Shown here: piece after piece, positions 37,304 through 46,820 of the stretch
Layout of the letters: the number at the start of each line of letters is the position of its first letter
Position numbering within the stretch: the stretch's first letter is position 1
Origin: Deltaproteobacteria bacterium
GTDB taxonomy: Bacteria > UBA10199 > JACPAL01
Reading direction: 5' to 3'
Length of the DNA: 64,000 nucleotides
Assembly (NCBI GenBank): GCA_016180855.1
Contig: JACPAL010000003.1
Location: 80,208-144,207, forward strand
Made by a program: the position numbers and the translations under genes
The notes under the pieces: generated by a model
Seen by the model: the letters and a program-made list of their open reading frames with translations, nothing else
The model's database searches: none
What the model was told of the DNA's origin: nothing

Positions 37304-37309
37304 AAAAGT

Positions 37310-37885
37310 ATGTTGCCACTGACGGGAGAACTTAAAAAGGAGCTGTGGAGAAAATTCATCCACATGGGGATCATCATTGCCCTGCCGATTGCGGCCATTT
37401 CGAAGGGGGTTCTCGTTCTCGTGATTGTTGCTTGTGCCATCATGTATCTCTCCCACGAATCCTTTGTTCGTCAGGGAGGATCAGTTCCATTTCTATCGGA
37501 GGCGGTCGCCAAGGCGAAACGGCTTCGTGAAAAAGAGATTGCCCAATCCCCGTTTTTTATGGGGTTGGGGGTTGGAATCACCCTGCTTGTCTTTCCGTTC
37601 AAGCCGGCTGCGGCCGGACTTCTGCAACTGGCGTTTGCCGATGTTGCCTCTGCCATCATCGGGATTACTTACGGGAAACACAAACTAAAGCACTCTCCCA
37701 AGAAGAGCTGGGAGGGGACGACTGCCTATTTCCTGACCGCGCTTATTGTGATGGCGTTTTTCTATTCCTGGCCGATCGCCATCTTTTTGGCGATCGTTGG
37801 TGCCTTCATTGAATCACTTCCGTACCAGGATTGGGACAATCTGCTGATTCCCCTGGGAGTTGCCGCCTTGGCCTCTTTGTTTTAG
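37310..37885 (+). CDS. Dolichol-kinase/SEC59-DGK1-VTE5-like membrane protein
   Basis: A 191-residue membrane protein with about five hydrophobic segments. It has the family pattern: ELWRKFIHMG near the N-terminus, ADVASAIIGITYGKHKL (about 119-135), and KSWEGTTAYF, which resemble CTP-dependent lipid kinases and CDP-diglyceride synthases. It probably phosphorylates an isoprenoid or diacylglycerol lipid. It sits seven bases after the PAP2 phosphatase, a plausible kinase/phosphatase pair. Confidence 0.85.
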   Translation: MLPLTGELKKELWRKFIHMGIIIALPIAAISKGVLVLVIVACAIMYLSHESFVRQGGSVPFLSEAVAKAKRLREKEIAQSPFFMGLGVGITLLVFPFKPAAAGLLQLAFADVASAIIGITYGKHKLKHSPKKSWEGTTAYFLTALIVMAFFYSWPIAIFLAIVGAFIESLPYQDWDNLLIPLGVAALASLF

Positions 37886-37903
37886 AGAGCTGACTTTTCC
37901 TAT

Positions 37904-38902
37904 TCAGAGTGCCTTGATGATGGCGTGTGCAAATTCGGTTGTGCGGGCCGTTCCCCCCAAATCCGCTGTGAGGACCCTCCCGGTTTTGAGAACTTTGTTG
38001 ACGGCCCGGCGTATCTTGTGAGCAGGTCGGTGTTCTCCCAGATAATCGAGCATCATCGCGCCGCTTAAGATCAGTGCCGTCGGATTGGCCTTGTTCTTGC
38101 CGGCGATATCCGGTGCCGTTCCATGAACGGCCTCGAAAATCGCCCCCTTTTCACCGATGTTGGCGGCTGGCACGACCCCCAATCCTCCGACAAGCCCGGC
38201 GGCCAGATCCGAGACAATATCACCGTACAAATTTTCCAGAAGAAGAATGTCAAACTGCTGGGGTCTTAAAACCAGTTGCTGGCAGGCGTTGTCGACGATA
38301 ATCTCATCATATTTGATCCTTGGATTTGCCTTGGCCACTTTTCGTGCGCAGTCCAAAAAAAGCCCGTCGGAGAGCTTCATAATATTGGCCTTGTGAACCG
38401 CCGTTATCCTCTTGCGACCCTGTTTCTTTGCATACTGAAAGGCAAACTCTGCAATCCGGAGGGAGGCTTTTCGTGTGATCACCTTGATCGATTCGACAAC
38501 GCCCGGCGCCACGATATGCTCAATGCCGGAATAGAGATCCTCCGTGTTCTCACGAAGGATGACGAGATCGACGTCGTGAAATCGGCTCCGGATACCCTCC
38601 AGGCTCTTTGCCGGCCTTACGTTGGCGTAGAGTTTGAGTTGTTTTCGGAGCAGGACATTGACACTCGGGAAGCCTGTGGCAATCGGCGTCGCCAAGGGTC
38701 CTTTAAGGGCGATCCTGTTTTTGCGGATCGACCGGAGCGTCTTTTCCGGGAGTGGATGATTCGCTTTTTCTATCCCCTTTTGGCCGGCGCTCACCTCTTC
38801 CCAGATGATCCTGACCCCAGTCGCCTCAAGAATCTCACGCGTCGCCGCGACAATTTCGGGGCCTATGCCGTCACCAACAATAAGGGAGATCCGGTAAGTC
38901 AT
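37904..38902 (-). CDS. Isocitrate dehydrogenase, NAD-type
   Basis: Belongs to the isocitrate/isopropylmalate dehydrogenase family; 332 residues. The substrate loop GFPSVNVLLRKQLKLYANVRP carries the Ser-x-Asn pattern of isocitrate rather than isopropylmalate enzymes, resembling the mitochondrial IDH3 type, so NAD is the likely cofactor. The Mg-binding region (ENLYGDIVSDLAAGLVGG) and the nucleotide loop EAVHGTAPDIAGK are intact. It is six bases downstream of nuoI on the same strand. Isopropylmalate dehydrogenase (LeuB) is the main alternative, less likely on this loop. Confidence 0.88.
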   Translation of the reverse strand: MTYRISLIVGDGIGPEIVAATREILEATGVRIIWEEVSAGQKGIEKANHPLPEKTLRSIRKNRIALKGPLATPIATGFPSVNVLLRKQLKLYANVRPAKSLEGIRSRFHDVDLVILRENTEDLYSGIEHIVAPGVVESIKVITRKASLRIAEFAFQYAKKQGRKRITAVHKANIMKLSDGLFLDCARKVAKANPRIKYDEIIVDNACQQLVLRPQQFDILLLENLYGDIVSDLAAGLVGGLGVVPAANIGEKGAIFEAVHGTAPDIAGKNKANPTALILSGAMMLDYLGEHRPAHKIRRAVNKVLKTGRVLTADLGGTARTTEFAHAIIKAL

Positions 38903-38908
38903 TCTTTC

Positions 38909-39427
38909 TTAAGGAGCAATCGAGTGGGAGTCCATCCCGTTCGGATGATTATTTAAAAGGTAATCGATATCCAAGATAAATTCCTCCCGGCTGTACCCCG
39001 CCATGTCCACCTTTTTGGTATCCATCCGGACTGCATCGCAAGGACAGGCCTCGACGCAGAGTCCACAAAAGACGCAACGGAGGAGGTTGATATTGTAAAC
39101 AACAGGGTACTTTTCAATTTTTGGGTCCGGGTTTTCGGCGGCAACAATCTCAATACAGTCAGCCGGGCAGGCAGTGGCACAGAGCATGCAGGCAGTGCAA
39201 CGAACCGATTCATCCGGACGTTTCATGAGCCGATGTTCTGCACGATACCCATCTGGAATCGGCTTGGGTTGTTCGGGATACTCATAGGTTGCTATCTTTT
39301 CAATCCGCAGGAGGTTTTTGAGTAGATGCTTCAAGGTGGTCCAAAGACCCGTTACGATGGGGAAAAGATAGCTTCTCTCCCAGAACGTCATCGGTCTCTG
39401 GTAAAGGACCTTTACTTTTGCTTCCAT
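38909..39427 (-). CDS. nuoI: NADH-quinone oxidoreductase subunit I
   Basis: Ferredoxin-like subunit of complex I carrying clusters N6a and N6b. The 172 residues contain two 4Fe-4S motifs, CTACMLCATACP (about 77-88) and CVFCGLCVEACP (about 115-126), with the amphipathic N-terminal helix typical of NuoI. It lies some 30 kb from nuoG-nuoH, so the complex I genes are scattered. It is divergent from the CBS-korAB operon. Confidence 0.95.
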   Translation of the reverse strand: MEAKVKVLYQRPMTFWERSYLFPIVTGLWTTLKHLLKNLLRIEKIATYEYPEQPKPIPDGYRAEHRLMKRPDESVRCTACMLCATACPADCIEIVAAENPDPKIEKYPVVYNINLLRCVFCGLCVEACPCDAVRMDTKKVDMAGYSREEFILDIDYLLNNHPNGMDSHSIAP

Positions 39428-39488
39428 CTATGTTGTTAGCTCGCACAATCCAACAATCAAAGTCAACGATCGGCCTTAAGTAGCTGAA

Positions 39489-39518
39489 TTGACAGTCAGA
39501 CGGGGTTGGAGCTAAAGT
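39489..39518 (+). promoter_or_regulatory. Promoter of the CBS-korAB operon, possibly leaderless
   Basis: TTGACA (39489-39494), an 18-bp spacer and TAAAGT (39513-39518) end eight bases before ATG 39527. No ribosome binding site is present at that distance, so the mRNA may begin at the start codon. Confidence 0.45.
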
Positions 39519-39526
39519 GGTTCCCG

Positions 39527-40000
39527 ATGGCAAAAGACCTTGGTAAAGTTTTAAAAGAGACAAAAATCCAGTCGCTCAGCCTGAGGAAGCCCCTCTGCGT
39601 AAAGGGAGATGTTACGATTGAAAAGGTGATTTCCCTTATGGAGCAGCAAAGGACCGGTAGTGCATTGATAGAAGAGCATGAAAAACCGGTCGGTATTTTT
39701 ACTGAACAGGATCTCTTGAAGAGGGTGATTGAGCCGGTTTTAAGTCTCAAGACGGCAGTTCAAGAGGTGATGACCCCGGCCCCCAAGACCTTAAAATTTG
39801 ACGATTCCGTAGCTGATGCAATCAAGGTGATGAGTGAGGGGGGGTACCGTCATATCCCACTTGTCGATCATCATGGGAAGATTCAGGGAATTCTATCGGT
39901 TCGGGAACTGATCCGGCATCTTGCGGAACATTTTCCGCATGAGGTTTATAATTTACCGCCTGATATCCATCAGGTTCAACGTGCACCTGATGGGGCCTAA
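39527..40000 (+). CDS. CBS-domain pair protein before korA
   Basis: The 157-residue product is a tandem CBS (Bateman) module: one CBS at about 20-75 (VTIEKVISLMEQQRTGSALI) and a second at about 85-145 (DSVADAIKVMSEGGYRHIPLVD). Such modules bind adenosine nucleotides. The frame is open to TTG 39506; ATG 39527 is preferred. It starts 12 bp before korA, suggesting it senses energy state and modulates the KOR enzyme; this is inference. Confidence 0.87.
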   Translation: MAKDLGKVLKETKIQSLSLRKPLCVKGDVTIEKVISLMEQQRTGSALIEEHEKPVGIFTEQDLLKRVIEPVLSLKTAVQEVMTPAPKTLKFDDSVADAIKVMSEGGYRHIPLVDHHGKIQGILSVRELIRHLAEHFPHEVYNLPPDIHQVQRAPDGA

Positions 40001-40012
40001 AAAGGAGAGGGC

Positions 40013-41881
40013 ATGAAGGAGCTTGAGGAAAAAGAGAGCGTCGTCATCCGGTTTGCCGGTGATTCCGGTGACGGGATGCAGCTTACGGGAACCCAGTTTA
40101 CGAGCACAGCGGCAGTGATTGGCAACGATCTGGCGACCCTTCCGGATTACCCTGCAGAGATCAGGGCCCCCGCCGGCAGCCTTGCCGGTGTCTCCGGTTT
40201 TCAGCTTAACTTTTCGTCAAAGGATATTCGTACACCGGGGGATGCACCCGATGTCCTGGTTGCGATGAATCCGGCCGCCCTCAAGGCGAACATTCGGGAT
40301 TTAAAAGAGGGGGGGATGTTGATTCTCAATGAGGATGCCTTCACACCCCAGGGATTGAAGAAGGCGAACTATACCTCCAATCCCCTGGAGGATGATTCCC
40401 TCACGAAATACGAGCTCTACAAATTACCGATTACCACGCTGACCGTTAATGCCCTGCATGATACCGGGTTGACCAAGAAAGAGATCGATCGATGCAAAAA
40501 CTTTTTTGCATTGGGTCTGATGTTTTGGCTCTATGACCGGCCGCTGGACGTGACAATCGACTGGATTAGCACCAAGTTCAAAAATAAGCCGGTTATGATT
40601 GATGCGAACGTCAAGGCCCTCAAGGGTGGGTTTCACTATGGAGAGACAGCCGAGATCTTCAAGAGGCATTACCATGTTGCCAAAGCAAAACTGCCGCCGG
40701 GGCGGTATCGCAATATCACCGGTAACGAGGCAAGTGCGTTGGGTTTTATTGCAGCAGCGGAGAGGGCCGGCAAACCGCTTTTTTACGCCAGCTATCCGAT
40801 TACCCCTGCGTCCGATATCCTCCACGAATTATCACGACACAAAAATTTTGGGGTAAGGACCTTTCAGGCAGAGGATGAGATTGCAGCGATGGGGGCTGCG
40901 ATTGGGGCCTCCTTTGCCGGGGCCGTCTCTCTGACAGGCTCGAGCGGACCCGGAATTGCCTTGAAGAGTGAGGGAATGAACCTTGCCGTGATGACGGAAC
41001 TGCCGATGGTGATTGTTGATGTCCAGAGAGGGGGGCCGTCGACCGGTTTGCCGACAAAGACGGAACAGGCGGATCTGTTGCAGGTGATTTTTGGGCGCAA
41101 TTCGGAGAGTCCTCTGCCCGTTGTTGCCCCCTCCACTCCCTCGGACTGTTTTGCTATGGCGATTGAGGCGTTTCGCATTGCCTTGAAGTATATGACCCCT
41201 GTTATTTATCTCTCGGATGGGTATCTGGGAAACGGTTCGGAGCCATGGTTGCTCCCTTCTATTGACAGTCTGCCAAATCTTGAGGTTCGGCATCCAACGG
41301 CCGACGGGCCAAAATTTTATCCCTATCAACGGGATCCGAAGACATTGGCTCGCCCTTGGGCGGTTCCGGGAACTGCCGGTCTTGAGCATCGAATCGGTGG
41401 TTTGGAAAAAGAAAATGTCACGGGCAACGTCAGTTATGATCCGAAGAATCATGAACTGATGTGTCAACTTCGTGCTGAAAAGATAGCCCGTATTGCCGAT
41501 GATATCCCCGAGGCGAAAGCCGTCGGCTGCCAACGCGGGGATCTCCTTCTTGTGGGATGGGGCGGAACCTTCGGGGCGATCTCTTCTGCCGCAGAAGAGT
41601 TGCAGAGGGAGGGTTATTCCGTTGCCCATCTCCATTTAAAGCACTTAAATCCATTTCCCAGGAATCTGGGAGAGGTCCTGTCCCGGTTTGAGACGGTGAT
41701 TGCGGCAGAACTCAACTTCGGTCAGTTGGCATTTCTTTTGAGAGGTAAATATCTCTTTGACGTCAAATCGCTCTCGAAGGTCCAGGGGCAACCGTTCACC
41801 ATTGCTGAAATTGTCCAGGGGGTGAAGCGTTTCCTGAAAACAGAAGAGGTTCGATCATGGCAGAAAAAATCGCTGGCTTGA
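40013..41881 (+). CDS. korA: 2-oxoglutarate:ferredoxin oxidoreductase subunit KorA (fused gamma-alpha)
   Basis: Oxidises 2-oxoglutarate to succinyl-CoA with ferredoxin. The 622 residues fuse the gamma domain (about 1-195: [30 protein letters not shown]) with the alpha domain ([57 protein letters not shown]). This is the KorAB two-subunit layout. RBS AAAGGAG precedes it; its end overlaps korB by 25 bp. Confidence 0.95.
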   Translation: MKELEEKESVVIRFAGDSGDGMQLTGTQFTSTAAVIGNDLATLPDYPAEIRAPAGSLAGVSGFQLNFSSKDIRTPGDAPDVLVAMNPAALKANIRDLKEGGMLILNEDAFTPQGLKKANYTSNPLEDDSLTKYELYKLPITTLTVNALHDTGLTKKEIDRCKNFFALGLMFWLYDRPLDVTIDWISTKFKNKPVMIDANVKALKGGFHYGETAEIFKRHYHVAKAKLPPGRYRNITGNEASALGFIAAAERAGKPLFYASYPITPASDILHELSRHKNFGVRTFQAEDEIAAMGAAIGASFAGAVSLTGSSGPGIALKSEGMNLAVMTELPMVIVDVQRGGPSTGLPTKTEQADLLQVIFGRNSESPLPVVAPSTPSDCFAMAIEAFRIALKYMTPVIYLSDGYLGNGSEPWLLPSIDSLPNLEVRHPTADGPKFYPYQRDPKTLARPWAVPGTAGLEHRIGGLEKENVTGNVSYDPKNHELMCQLRAEKIARIADDIPEAKAVGCQRGDLLLVGWGGTFGAISSAAEELQREGYSVAHLHLKHLNPFPRNLGEVLSRFETVIAAELNFGQLAFLLRGKYLFDVKSLSKVQGQPFTIAEIVQGVKRFLKTEEVRSWQKKSLA

Positions 41882-42885
41882 CCGCCAGCCGTACCAGACA
41901 GGATTTCGTCTCCAGCCAGGATGTTCGCTGGTGTCCGGGCTGTGGTGATTATGCGATTCTTTCACAAGTTCAAAAAGTACTCGCCGAGCTCAACGTACCA
42001 CGTGAGAATTACGTTTTTGTCTCCGGAATCGGATGTTCCTCGCGACTTCCTTATTATGTGAACACCTATGGATTCCACTCGATTCACGGTCGTGCACCGG
42101 CCGTCGCTACGGGAATCAAGGCCTATCGACCGGAGCTTTCAGTCTGGGTTGCCACGGGAGACGGGGATGCGCTTTCCATTGGGGGCAACCACCTCTTTCA
42201 TGCCCTTCGCAGGAACATCGACCTCAAGATTCTTCTCTTCAACAACCGGATTTACGGTTTGACCAAGGGACAATACTCCCCGACATCGGAGTTTGGTAAG
42301 AAGACAAAGTCCTCCCCAGCGGGGGTTATCGATTATCCGGTCAATACCCTCTCCTTCGCCTTGGGCTGTGAAGGGACGTTTGTGGCAAGGACCATTGACA
42401 GTGACACCAGGCACCTCGGGGAAATGATCAAGAGGGTGGGCGAGCACAAGGGTGCGGCTTTTCTGGAGATCTACCAGAATTGTGTTATTTTCAACGATGA
42501 GGCGTTTAAAGAGGTGACGGATCGCGCAGTTCGTGAAGAGACGACAATTCTCTTGGAGCACGGAAAACCGCTTATTTTTGGTAAAAATCGCGAGAAGGGG
42601 ATCCGCTTGAACGGGCTTGAACTGGAAGTTGTCACCTTAGGCAACGGTTATACAGAGAAAGATCTCCTGGTTCATGATGAGAAAACCGCTGATCCCTCTT
42701 ACGCCTTTCTGTTGTCACGCATGGAGTTGCCAAAATTTCCGATACCAATCGGTGTTTTCAGGGCTGTCGAACGCCCCTCTTACGACCATCTTCTCGAGGA
42801 GCAGATTCGTCAAAGTACCAAGGCGATGGGGAAGGGAAGTCTTGAAAAACTCCTGAATTCAGGGGAGACCTGGACGGTTACATGA
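41857..42885 (+). CDS. korB: 2-oxoglutarate:ferredoxin oxidoreductase subunit KorB
   Basis: TPP-binding beta subunit. The 342 residues contain [22 protein letters not shown] (cluster cysteines), [12 protein letters not shown] and the TPP motif [13 protein letters not shown] to [12 protein letters not shown]. No extra ferredoxin domain is attached. It overlaps both neighbours (korA by 25 bp, the zinc-ribbon CBS gene by four), so the four genes from 39527 to 43388 form one translationally coupled unit. Confidence 0.95.
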   Translation: MAEKIAGLTASRTRQDFVSSQDVRWCPGCGDYAILSQVQKVLAELNVPRENYVFVSGIGCSSRLPYYVNTYGFHSIHGRAPAVATGIKAYRPELSVWVATGDGDALSIGGNHLFHALRRNIDLKILLFNNRIYGLTKGQYSPTSEFGKKTKSSPAGVIDYPVNTLSFALGCEGTFVARTIDSDTRHLGEMIKRVGEHKGAAFLEIYQNCVIFNDEAFKEVTDRAVREETTILLEHGKPLIFGKNREKGIRLNGLELEVVTLGNGYTEKDLLVHDEKTADPSYAFLLSRMELPKFPIPIGVFRAVERPSYDHLLEEQIRQSTKAMGKGSLEKLLNSGETWTVT

Positions 42886-43388
42886 AGTGTCCTTACTGTG
42901 GTTCTGTCAATATGGCCGGTTCTGATGATTGTGAATATTGTCAGGGAAATCTTTCATCACTGGACGGTGTTTTACTCACAAAAAACAGAATCAAGAAAAT
43001 ACTGATGGAGGATCCTGTCTCCCATCTTGAGCCGAAGGCAGCGACCGTCGTTGCACCGACCTTGTCTGTCAAGGAGGCGATAAGCCTTATGAACAGGAAA
43101 AAGGTCAGTTGCCTGCTTGTCGGAGAGACCACCAATATCCATGGAATATTGACAGAGAGGGACATCCTCTTCAAGGTGATTGCCAAGAAGAGGCGACCGG
43201 AGGATGTTTCTGTGAGTGAGGTGATGACGGGATCTCCCGTAACTTTGGAGGAGGAAGACTCTCTGGCCTGTGCGGTGAACAAAATGTCGCTTGGCGGTTA
43301 CCGCCATCTTCCTATTCTGGGAAAAGGAAAGCCGGTTGGGGTTATCTCTATCCAGGACCTCCTGAAACACCTTGCTTCTTTCTTGTAG
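42882..43388 (+). CDS. Zinc-ribbon plus CBS-pair protein after korB
   Basis: The 168 residues start with a zinc ribbon (CPYC at residues 3-6 and CEYC at 18-21) followed by two CBS domains (LSVKEAISLMNRKKVSCLLV and SLACAVNKMSLGGYRHLPIL). It overlaps korB by four bases (ATGA). It is the second CBS protein of this operon and differs from the first in having the zinc-binding head, suggesting a paired regulatory set for KorAB. Confidence 0.88.
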   Translation: MKCPYCGSVNMAGSDDCEYCQGNLSSLDGVLLTKNRIKKILMEDPVSHLEPKAATVVAPTLSVKEAISLMNRKKVSCLLVGETTNIHGILTERDILFKVIAKKRRPEDVSVSEVMTGSPVTLEEEDSLACAVNKMSLGGYRHLPILGKGKPVGVISIQDLLKHLASFL

Positions 43389-43456
43389 ATAGGGTTGCCG
43401 GATTTTCCCAGTTCTTCATAGACATCTAGGCAGAAATTCCCTATTTTTGGGCTATC

Positions 43457-44344
43457 TTGGGGAAGATAAGACCACTTAAAAAAGGATCTCTGATCGGGAT
43501 AGCCGCTCCCGCCTCGCCGTTCGATCGCAGAAAGTTCAGGCAGGCGATTCAAAATCTCTGCCACCTCGGGTTTCGAACGACGTTTCAGAACGGAATTTTT
43601 TCAAAAAAACAATATTTAGCGGGTGATGACAAAAGGCGGTCCCGGGAGATCAATCGGTTGCTGAACAACCCCCGTGTTGAGGCGATTTTATTTGCTCGAG
43701 GTGGTTATGGTTCCGTACGACTGCTCCCTCTCCTTCCAAAAAAGATTTCAAATTTTAAGGTCATTATGGGCCTCAGTGACCTCACCATCCTTCTGGGGTA
43801 TCTTTGGAAAAGGTATCGCCTTCCGACCCTCTATGGGCCTCTTGTTGCACCCCACTTGAAGGATCATCGCTATGCCGACAAGGTTCTCCGCGTCTTGAGT
43901 GAGCCCGATTTTTTTAAGCGGCAGTCTCTGGCCGGAACGCTTCTGATTCGTCCCGGTCGATCGAGAGGCCGTCTTGTAGGAGGTTGTCTCTCTCTTGTCG
44001 TCTCGTCGCTTGCGACTCCGTATGAGGTCGATACTTGTAACACCCTGCTGTTTCTTGAGGATACCGAGGAGGAGCCTTACGCCGTCGACCGGATGGTGAC
44101 CCAGTTGATTCAGGCCGGAAAATTGCGAATGGTCAAGGGGATTATCCTTGGCAGTTTTTGTTGGAAGAAGAGGCCCTTCCCGAAGGAAATTCTGGAGGTC
44201 TTTCGAGACCGCCTTGGAAACTTTCAAGGGCCTGTCCTCTGGGGGGTTCCATTTGGGCACCTCAGGCATCCTTCTATTATTCCGTACGGAGGTGTCGGTC
44301 GGATTGAGGGAAGAAAATTATTTATTGAAAAGGGGATTTTTTAG
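43457..44344 (+). CDS. LD-carboxypeptidase (peptidase S66)
   Basis: Removes the terminal D-Ala from murein tetrapeptides in the cytoplasm. The 295 residues have the S66 pattern: IAAPASPFDRR at the start, FARGGYGSVRLL, the nucleophile region GLSDLTILLGY, the Glu segment EDTEEEPYAVDRM and the His segment GHLRHPSIIPYGG. The start is TTG 43457, with no better ATG nearby. It begins a five-gene operon with a serine hydrolase, mpl, tamB and an outer-membrane assembly gene. Confidence 0.9.
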   Translation: MGKIRPLKKGSLIGIAAPASPFDRRKFRQAIQNLCHLGFRTTFQNGIFSKKQYLAGDDKRRSREINRLLNNPRVEAILFARGGYGSVRLLPLLPKKISNFKVIMGLSDLTILLGYLWKRYRLPTLYGPLVAPHLKDHRYADKVLRVLSEPDFFKRQSLAGTLLIRPGRSRGRLVGGCLSLVVSSLATPYEVDTCNTLLFLEDTEEEPYAVDRMVTQLIQAGKLRMVKGIILGSFCWKKRPFPKEILEVFRDRLGNFQGPVLWGVPFGHLRHPSIIPYGGVGRIEGRKLFIEKGIF

Positions 44345-44346
44345 AT

Positions 44347-45450
44347 ATGCCGCGCTTTGAAGAAGAGATTTATCAGGTCACCGAATCCCATAAAATACCG
44401 GGGGTCTCGCTGCTTGTGGCCCGAGGAGAGGAGATCCTCTATCAGAATCAGTTTGGCCTTGCCTCCCTGCTGCCCCTCAAGACTCCGCTTCAATCCCATC
44501 ACCTGTTTGACATCGCCTCACTGACGAAGCCGGTCGTGACAACAACCCTCCTGTTGTTGAAAAGGAAGACCGATCGATTGAGCCTTGATACACCGCTTGT
44601 GAAACAGTTGCCTGAGTTGAGCGAAGGAGAAAAAGAGAGGATCACGCTACGTCACCTGCTCAAACATACGTCGGGTCTTCCTGCCTGGAAGGCCTTCTAT
44701 GAGGAGATACGCCTCAGCCATCCTGATCTCTGGGGGAAGCGGGATTGTGGTCAGATCTACCTTGACAAGATTTCCCACGAATCCCTCGAGGTGCCGATCG
44801 CTTATCGGAGGATTTACAGCGACTTGGGATTTATCCTCCTGGGTCTTTATCTGGAACGTCTCCAAGGAAAACCGCTTGATCAGCTTTTTTCTGAGTGTGT
44901 CGCCTCTCCTTTGGGGCTTTCCCAGACCCGCTTTATCTCCAACGAGGCCCCACCGATCGATCGAACCCTCTTTGTCTCAACAGAAAACTCTCCGGTTCGT
45001 CAAAAAATTCTCCAAGGAGAGGTCCACGATGAAAATGCCTACTGTCTCGGGGGGGTTGCCGGTCATGCCGGTCTTTTCTCAAACAGCCTGGACCTGCACC
45101 GGTTTCTGTACGAAATTGAGAAGGGATATCACGGTCAGAGTGAATTTTTTCCGCAGGAAGACCTTCATGAGTTTATCGGACCCAAGGTAAAAATAAAATT
45201 GGGATGGGACACCCCCGAAGGGGAGAACTCGCAGGCCGGAATACATTTTTCGAGAAATTCCATAGGTCACCTCGGTTATACCGGCTGCTCTTTTTGGATT
45301 GATCTGGACCGGAAGTTTCATATTATCCTTCTGACAAATCGTGTTCATCCTTCTTCTCAGGACGAAACGATCAAGACGTTCCGCCCTCGCCTCCACAATC
45401 TTATCTATGAGGAGCTGATTTTGCCATGTCTCCCAAAAGAATCCACTTAA
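44347..45450 (+). CDS. Serine hydrolase, beta-lactamase (class C) fold, cytoplasmic
   Basis: The 367 residues have the penicillin-binding/class C fold: SxxK as SLTK (about 58-61), YSD as the second motif near residue 158, and HAGLFSN late. There is no signal peptide, unlike most family members. It lies between the LD-carboxypeptidase and mpl genes, both cytoplasmic murein-peptide enzymes, so a role in cleaving recycled murein peptides or related D-amino peptides is a reasonable inference. The end overlaps mpl by 25 bp. Confidence 0.85.
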   Translation: MPRFEEEIYQVTESHKIPGVSLLVARGEEILYQNQFGLASLLPLKTPLQSHHLFDIASLTKPVVTTTLLLLKRKTDRLSLDTPLVKQLPELSEGEKERITLRHLLKHTSGLPAWKAFYEEIRLSHPDLWGKRDCGQIYLDKISHESLEVPIAYRRIYSDLGFILLGLYLERLQGKPLDQLFSECVASPLGLSQTRFISNEAPPIDRTLFVSTENSPVRQKILQGEVHDENAYCLGGVAGHAGLFSNSLDLHRFLYEIEKGYHGQSEFFPQEDLHEFIGPKVKIKLGWDTPEGENSQAGIHFSRNSIGHLGYTGCSFWIDLDRKFHIILLTNRVHPSSQDETIKTFRPRLHNLIYEELILPCLPKEST

Positions 45451-46820
45451 TTGCCACCTGCGGGATGGGGATGGCCTCTCTGGCAGGACTTCTGAAGGGA
45501 AAGGGATATGCCGTTAGCGGTTCTGATCAGAATGTTTATCCCCCCATGAGTCACCAGCTGGAGTCCCTTGGAATTCCAATTCGTTCCCCCTTTAGTCCGG
45601 AGAATCTCAATCCGACTCCCGATCTCGTGATTGTTGGTAATGCGGTCTCACGGAATAACCCGGAGGTGGAGGCCATGCTTGCCAGAGGGCTCCCCTATCT
45701 CTCCATGCCACAGGCGCTCCATGATTTTTTCTTAAAAGACCGCTTCCCGATTGTGATTGCGGGAACCCACGGCAAGACAACCACATCGGCACTCACGGGC
45801 TGGCTTTTGACTCAAACCGGCCGATCTCCGAGCTTTCTGGTCGGCGGAATCCTGAAAAACAGTGGGCGTTCGTACCAGAATGGAACCGGTCCCTCTTTTG
45901 TGTTGGAGGGAGATGAGTATGATTCTGCCTTCTTCGATAAAAAACCGAAGTTTCTCCATTATGCCCCCAAAATACTTGTTTTAAATCCGGTCGAGTTTGA
46001 TCACGCCGACATTTACCGGGACCTAGATCATGTCTTGTCGGCCTTCCGCGAATTGATTGACTCCCTTGGCTCCGATACCCTGATCATCCATCACGGCCAG
46101 AATCCGAATGTCCTTTCGCTGGTACGATCAACGTCCCGTCGCTCTGTTTCATTCGGATTAGGATCGTTAACCGACGTAGGAACGGCAGGTCTGGAACTTC
46201 AACGAGGGACCCGATTTCACCTCCTCTTGAAGGGAAAAACAGCGATCAAGCTCTCAAGCCCGCTCATCGGGAGACATAATGTAGAAAATCTTCTTGCCGC
46301 TGTCGCCGTTCTTCTTGAGATGGGAGTCTCGCTCACTGAAATTCAGGAGGTGCTCCCCGCCTTCCAGGGGGTTAAAAGGAGACAGGAGATTCTTGGGACA
46401 TATCGCGGTGTCACGCTGATCGATGATTTTGCCCATCACCCGACCGCCATTTCAGAGACCCTCAAGGCAATCCGTGCCTGTTACCCCGAGGCGCGTCTTT
46501 GGGCCCTGTTTGAGCCGCGCTCTAACACCACGCGGAGAAAAATTTTTGAGCCGCTCTTTCCGGACGCCTTCCAGGAGGCGGACGAGACAATTATTGCCCC
46601 CCTCTATCATCCCGAAAAAATCGAGCAGGAGGAACGGCTTTCACCGGAGACGATTGTTGCCGAACTGAGCCGCCGTGGAAAGAAGGCGCGACAAGCTTCT
46701 TCGATCGACGAGATTGCCGGGTGGGTCGGGGAGGAGGCGAGGCCCGGTGACATCGTCTGTCTCATGTCCAACGGGGCTTTTGGGGGCTTGGCGGAGAAAC
46801 TGACTCGTATTCTTCAATGA
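45426..46820 (+). CDS. mpl: UDP-N-acetylmuramate:L-Ala-gamma-D-Glu-meso-Dap ligase
   Basis: Attaches recycled tripeptide to UDP-MurNAc. The 464 residues have the MurC-like start HLIATCGMGMASLAGLLKG, the ATP motif AGTHGKTTTSAL (about 116-127), EGDEYDSAFFDKKPKF and the C-terminal DDFAHHPTAISETL. The EYDSAFFDKKPKF segment is characteristic of Mpl rather than MurC. Overlaps both neighbours. Confidence 0.94.
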   Translation: MSPKRIHLIATCGMGMASLAGLLKGKGYAVSGSDQNVYPPMSHQLESLGIPIRSPFSPENLNPTPDLVIVGNAVSRNNPEVEAMLARGLPYLSMPQALHDFFLKDRFPIVIAGTHGKTTTSALTGWLLTQTGRSPSFLVGGILKNSGRSYQNGTGPSFVLEGDEYDSAFFDKKPKFLHYAPKILVLNPVEFDHADIYRDLDHVLSAFRELIDSLGSDTLIIHHGQNPNVLSLVRSTSRRSVSFGLGSLTDVGTAGLELQRGTRFHLLLKGKTAIKLSSPLIGRHNVENLLAAVAVLLEMGVSLTEIQEVLPAFQGVKRRQEILGTYRGVTLIDDFAHHPTAISETLKAIRACYPEARLWALFEPRSNTTRRKIFEPLFPDAFQEADETIIAPLYHPEKIEQEERLSPETIVAELSRRGKKARQASSIDEIAGWVGEEARPGDIVCLMSNGAFGGLAEKLTRILQ

